From Bacteroidales bacterium (lineage in GTDB: Bacteria > Bacteroidota > Bacteroidia > Bacteroidales > F082): a DNA stretch of 64,000 bases. The notes beneath the pieces were generated by a model, which was not told where the DNA came from, did no database searches, and saw only the letters and a list, made by a program, of their open reading frames with translations. The translations under genes were made by a program, and so were the position numbers. Positions 62,501 to 64,000 of the stretch are shown here, one piece after another (position 1 is the first letter of the stretch; each line of letters begins with the position of its first letter). The stretch lies in assembly GCA_017530365.1 (NCBI GenBank), contig JAFXMK010000007.1, positions 62,001-126,000 of the forward strand, read 5' to 3'.

Positions 62501-62590
62501 GATTTTCGTCACCACAGTGAATGAAAGCTGGTACAAGAAGATCAACCCGAAGATGATGGCTAGCGTCTTGATTGCTCCTTTGTTTTGCAT
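59516..62590 (-). CDS. secDF: Fused protein translocase subunit SecDF
   Basis: Proton-driven accessory of the Sec translocon, SecD and SecF in one 1024-residue chain. The SecD half has one N-terminal TM, the P1 domain (NLGLDLKGGMNVTLEV, RIDRFGVAQPNIQKLEGSGRILVELPGI as separate motifs), and TMs including GIVLTLGMAVDSNVIIFERI with the functional Asp. The SecF half shows GLNLGIDFKGGRNY and IGYSINATVVIFDRVRENT. Between the SecD motifs lies a long acidic low-complexity insert (about 260-330, rich in E and A), as in other Bacteroidota SecDF. It has its own promoter and terminator. It would assist export of the many signal-peptide proteins encoded nearby. Confidence 0.96.
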   Translation of the reverse strand: MQNKGAIKTLAIIFGLIFLYQLSFTVVTKIVEKKAAKFAQGDVAKENYYLDSVSNVNVYNLLVKKYTYREAKEREINLGLDLKGGMNVTLEVSVKDIVNALAGANATDPTFQKAMQLATERQQKSEGDFVSLFGQAYEEVDPNAKLASIFLFEFKDKGITVNSTNSEVLKVLKEESDGAIDRSYQILRTRIDRFGVAQPNIQKLEGSGRILVELPGIKDPQRVRKLLQGTAQLEFWETYNFSELYQYFDQANAKLAEKTKAAKNLEETGEVVENAEEVEGETPAEGQTEVVAEADTTNAEGNLLEQLAEDKSEEELNDDEALAKFQAENPLYALLQPSYTQQGPAQTARVGIAQVKDTANINRMLAETANIFPRTMKLAWSVKPQNYGGETEYLELVALKMSRDNKCALGGEVITDARQDYGQNNQVEVTLQMNSEGAKAWKRLTGENIGKQVAIVLDNYVYSFPVVNDEIPNGRSSISGGGMQIEEAQDLANILKAGKLPAPARILEEQVVGPSLGQESVQKGMWSMVFAFILVLIYMVFFYKKAGLVADVALIVNVFFLFGVLACLGSVLTLPGIAGIVLTLGMAVDSNVIIFERIKEELRGGKALRAAIDAGYKNAYSAIIDGNVTTLITGIVLIILGTGPVHSFAVTLCIGILTSLFTSIFISRLIFTRMLDKEKEISFTTKFTENFLKDTHFDFIKFRKTAYIIALVMIVISVGSLAFKGLNLGIDFKGGRNYIVRFDQDVKVDQVREALSAINVEGWETPEVKTYGPNGQVKITTKYKIEDNNPDVDNEIQGILYQGLNGLFSQKLTAEQFSSEDETIGVLSTQKVGATIASDVKRKSVWAIAVSLVLMFAYIAIRFRRWQYGLSALAALTHDTIIMLGMYSLFFNILPFTMEVDQAFIAAVLTIIGYSINATVVIFDRVRENTNLHPKATWRENINNAVNSTLTRSFNTSGSTFVVLLAIFFFGGDTIRGFIFALLVGILAGTFSSVFLSSPIAYNLLKGHKQEKALAEAEENNKKK

Positions 62591-62666
62591 TGTAAAAACG
62601 ATTTAATTATTTGACTTTTAATATTTTACTTCGAATTTTTATAGATTTTACTTAAAATCGAGCCTG

Positions 62667-62698
62667 CAAAATTACTGCTTTTTGTTCGAATTCACAAA
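62667..62698 (-). promoter_or_regulatory. Promoter of secDF
   Basis: Minus strand: TTTG at 62698-62695, 20 bases, TAATTTTG at 62674-62667. The leader to the ATG at 62590 is about 70 bases, AT-rich, with no structure I can name. Confidence 0.6.
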
Positions 62699-62705
62699 TT
62701 GTTTT

Positions 62706-64000
62706 TTAATATTTTAGCCATTTGAAGATTTCCTTATAGCTCAACTTCTTTCCGTACATGAGGATGCCGGTCCTGTAGATCTTGGATGCGACCCATGTCA
62801 TGCCGATGAAAGTACCGACCAAAATGAGGGCGGAAACGAGGACCTGCCAAATCGGGATGCCGAAGGGGATGCGCACCATCATCACCACGGGCGAGGTGAA
62901 AGGAATCATCGACATCCAGACGGCCAGACTACTGTCGGGGTCGTTGACGACGTAGATGGCGGAGAGCATGGCGATGATAAGGGGAACCGTCACAGGTAAG
63001 GTGAACTGCTGTGAGTCGGTGTTGTTCTCGACGATGGAACCGATGGCGGCGAACATGGTGGCATAGAGCAGGTAACCTAGCAGGAAGAACACAATGAAGC
63101 TGATGATGACGGTTCTGAAGTCGATCGAGTGGACGATGTTGAGCACGTTTTGCACCGCCTCGTTGTCCATGATGTTGCTGGAGCTGATCTGTTGGCTCAT
63201 CACCGTCCCTGCGCTGATGGCCTCTGGATGGCTGATGCCCACGGCAGCGGAGAATCCGATGTAGATGGCGCCCGTAAGCAGGACCCACATCAGGAACTGG
63301 GTCAGGGCGACCAGCGAGACGCCAATGATCTTGCCCATCATCAGCTGGAAGGGCTTGACGCTACTGACGATGACCTCCACGATGCGGCTGCTCTTCTCTT
63401 CCGTGACACCTTGCATCACCTGTCCGCCGAACAACATGATAAACATGTAGATGAGGATGGCTAGGATCATGCCCAAGATGAACTGCACTTCGGTGAAGGT
63501 CTCTTTTTCTCCACCCTCCTCGTCCATGCGGATCACAGAGAGGTTGATGCTGGTCTTGATGCTTTCAAGGATATCAGGGTCCACGCCAGAGGCCAGTAGC
63601 TTCTGCACCTGGATCTCGTTTTTCATCACATCTCGGATATGGTCTTCGACGCTCATGGGGACTTGTTTCATGCTATATACCATGGCGCTTGAGGGTATGT
63701 TGAGCTGTGTCTCCGGGATGAACAGGGCAATGTCGTAAACCCCTTCTTGAATCAGCTTTTTCGTGGAGTCGATGCTGATGTCGTCGAGGCGAACAAATGT
63801 CTGGTTTTCGGTGTTGGTGAACTGGCGCTCAAACCAATGGCTCTGATCGACCACCGCGATGGTGCGTTTCTCGTTGTCGCCATGCAGCGCCAGCAGGATG
63901 GGAATGATATAGACGGCAGCCAGGAGCAGGGGCCCCAAGAAGGTCATGATGATGAAGCTACGCTTCTTGACGCGTGTGAAATACTCACGCTTGATGATGA
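62706..64000 (-). CDS. ABC-2 type transporter permease, NatB-like (5' partial)
   Basis: Membrane subunit of an ABC-2 exporter. The frame stays open to the right edge, upstream of the first ATG at 63947 (it reads IIKREYFTRVKKRSFIMTFLGP), so the true start is outside the window. The pattern is typical of NatB-like permeases: an N-terminal TM, a large periplasmic domain (AVVDQSHWFERQF..), then a five- to six-TM block with VMQGVTEEKSSRIVEVIVSSVKPFQLMMGKIIG, the conserved EEK-x-x-R segment. The ATPase partner is presumably beyond the edge. The exported substrate is unknown. Confidence 0.9.
   Translation of the reverse strand, partial: IIKREYFTRVKKRSFIIMTFLGPLLLAAVYIIPILLALHGDNEKRTIAVVDQSHWFERQFTNTENQTFVRLDDISIDSTKKLIQEGVYDIALFIPETQLNIPSSAMVYSMKQVPMSVEDHIRDVMKNEIQVQKLLASGVDPDILESIKTSINLSVIRMDEEGGEKETFTEVQFILGMILAILIYMFIMLFGGQVMQGVTEEKSSRIVEVIVSSVKPFQLMMGKIIGVSLVALTQFLMWVLLTGAIYIGFSAAVGISHPEAISAGTVMSQQISSSNIMDNEAVQNVLNIVHSIDFRTVIISFIVFFLLGYLLYATMFAAIGSIVENNTDSQQFTLPVTVPLIIAMLSAIYVVNDPDSSLAVWMSMIPFTSPVVMMVRIPFGIPIWQVLVSALILVGTFIGMTWVASKIYRTGILMYGKKLSYKEIFKWLKY

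Overview
This window is chromosomal DNA of a member of the Bacteroidota, most likely order Bacteroidales. The evidence is: (i) promoter boxes of the TAnnTTTG type, several with an upstream TTTG about 19-20 bases away; (ii) four secreted proteins ending in type IX secretion (T9SS) sorting domains, plus a PorE-like OmpA protein; (iii) a single-chain SecDF; (iv) phylum-typical families such as DUF4301, DUF5606, Omp28-like and C10 peptidases; (v) almost no Shine-Dalgarno sequences. No rRNA, tRNA, CRISPR array or prophage was recognised.

Region 1 (about 0.7-24.8 kb, minus strand) is the striking part. It is one uninterrupted run of 14 genes with 4-bp overlaps or gaps of at most about 50 bp. In transcription order it encodes: a four-TM protein with RCK/TrkA-N-like domains and a C-terminal RyR-like domain; a 42-residue-repeat TPR protein; a short TPR-family relative; a 46-residue-repeat TPR protein; a TIR-TM-periplasmic protein; a second 46-residue TPR protein; a CHAT (caspase-like) protease with a signal peptide; an unknown secreted protein; a soluble RyR-like protein; a degenerate-FHA-TM-trypsin protein; a kinase C-lobe remnant; another unknown secreted protein; and two more TPR proteins. 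The TPR proteins share a signal peptide, a carboxypeptidase-regulatory-like domain and a conserved helical segment. Predicted topology places TIR, FHA, RCK/RyR and pseudokinase in the cytoplasm, and CHAT, trypsin and the TPR proteins outside the inner membrane. I infer a trans-envelope sensing and proteolysis system, possibly for defence or conflict. I do not recognise it as a named system. At its 3' end it overlaps a short-chain dehydrogenase gene by 14 bp, tail to tail.

Region 2 (24.8-39.6 kb) is mostly housekeeping: DUF5606, pyrK-pyrD, murB, two glycosyltransferases, an FtsE-like ATPase, DUF4301, two TPM-domain genes, an uncharacterised membrane protein, a REP-associated tyrosine transposase (RAYT) flanked by REP-like palindromes, htpG, and a dicarboxylate/glutamate-type symporter.

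Region 3 (39.5-53.7 kb, plus strand) holds an orphan paralogue of the TPR family, three T9SS cargo genes in a row (one adhesin-like, two tandem C10 cysteine proteases), a methyltransferase, ilvE, and a thioredoxin-like Omp28-type T9SS cargo.

Region 4 (53.7-64 kb, minus strand) has purM-prfA-pyrF, a PorE-like OmpA protein with an extra C-terminal domain resembling an inactivated retropepsin, secDF, and an ABC-2 permease cut by the window edge. No gap between genes exceeds 300 bases. Further dispersed palindromes lie at 38.1 and 56.9 kb.
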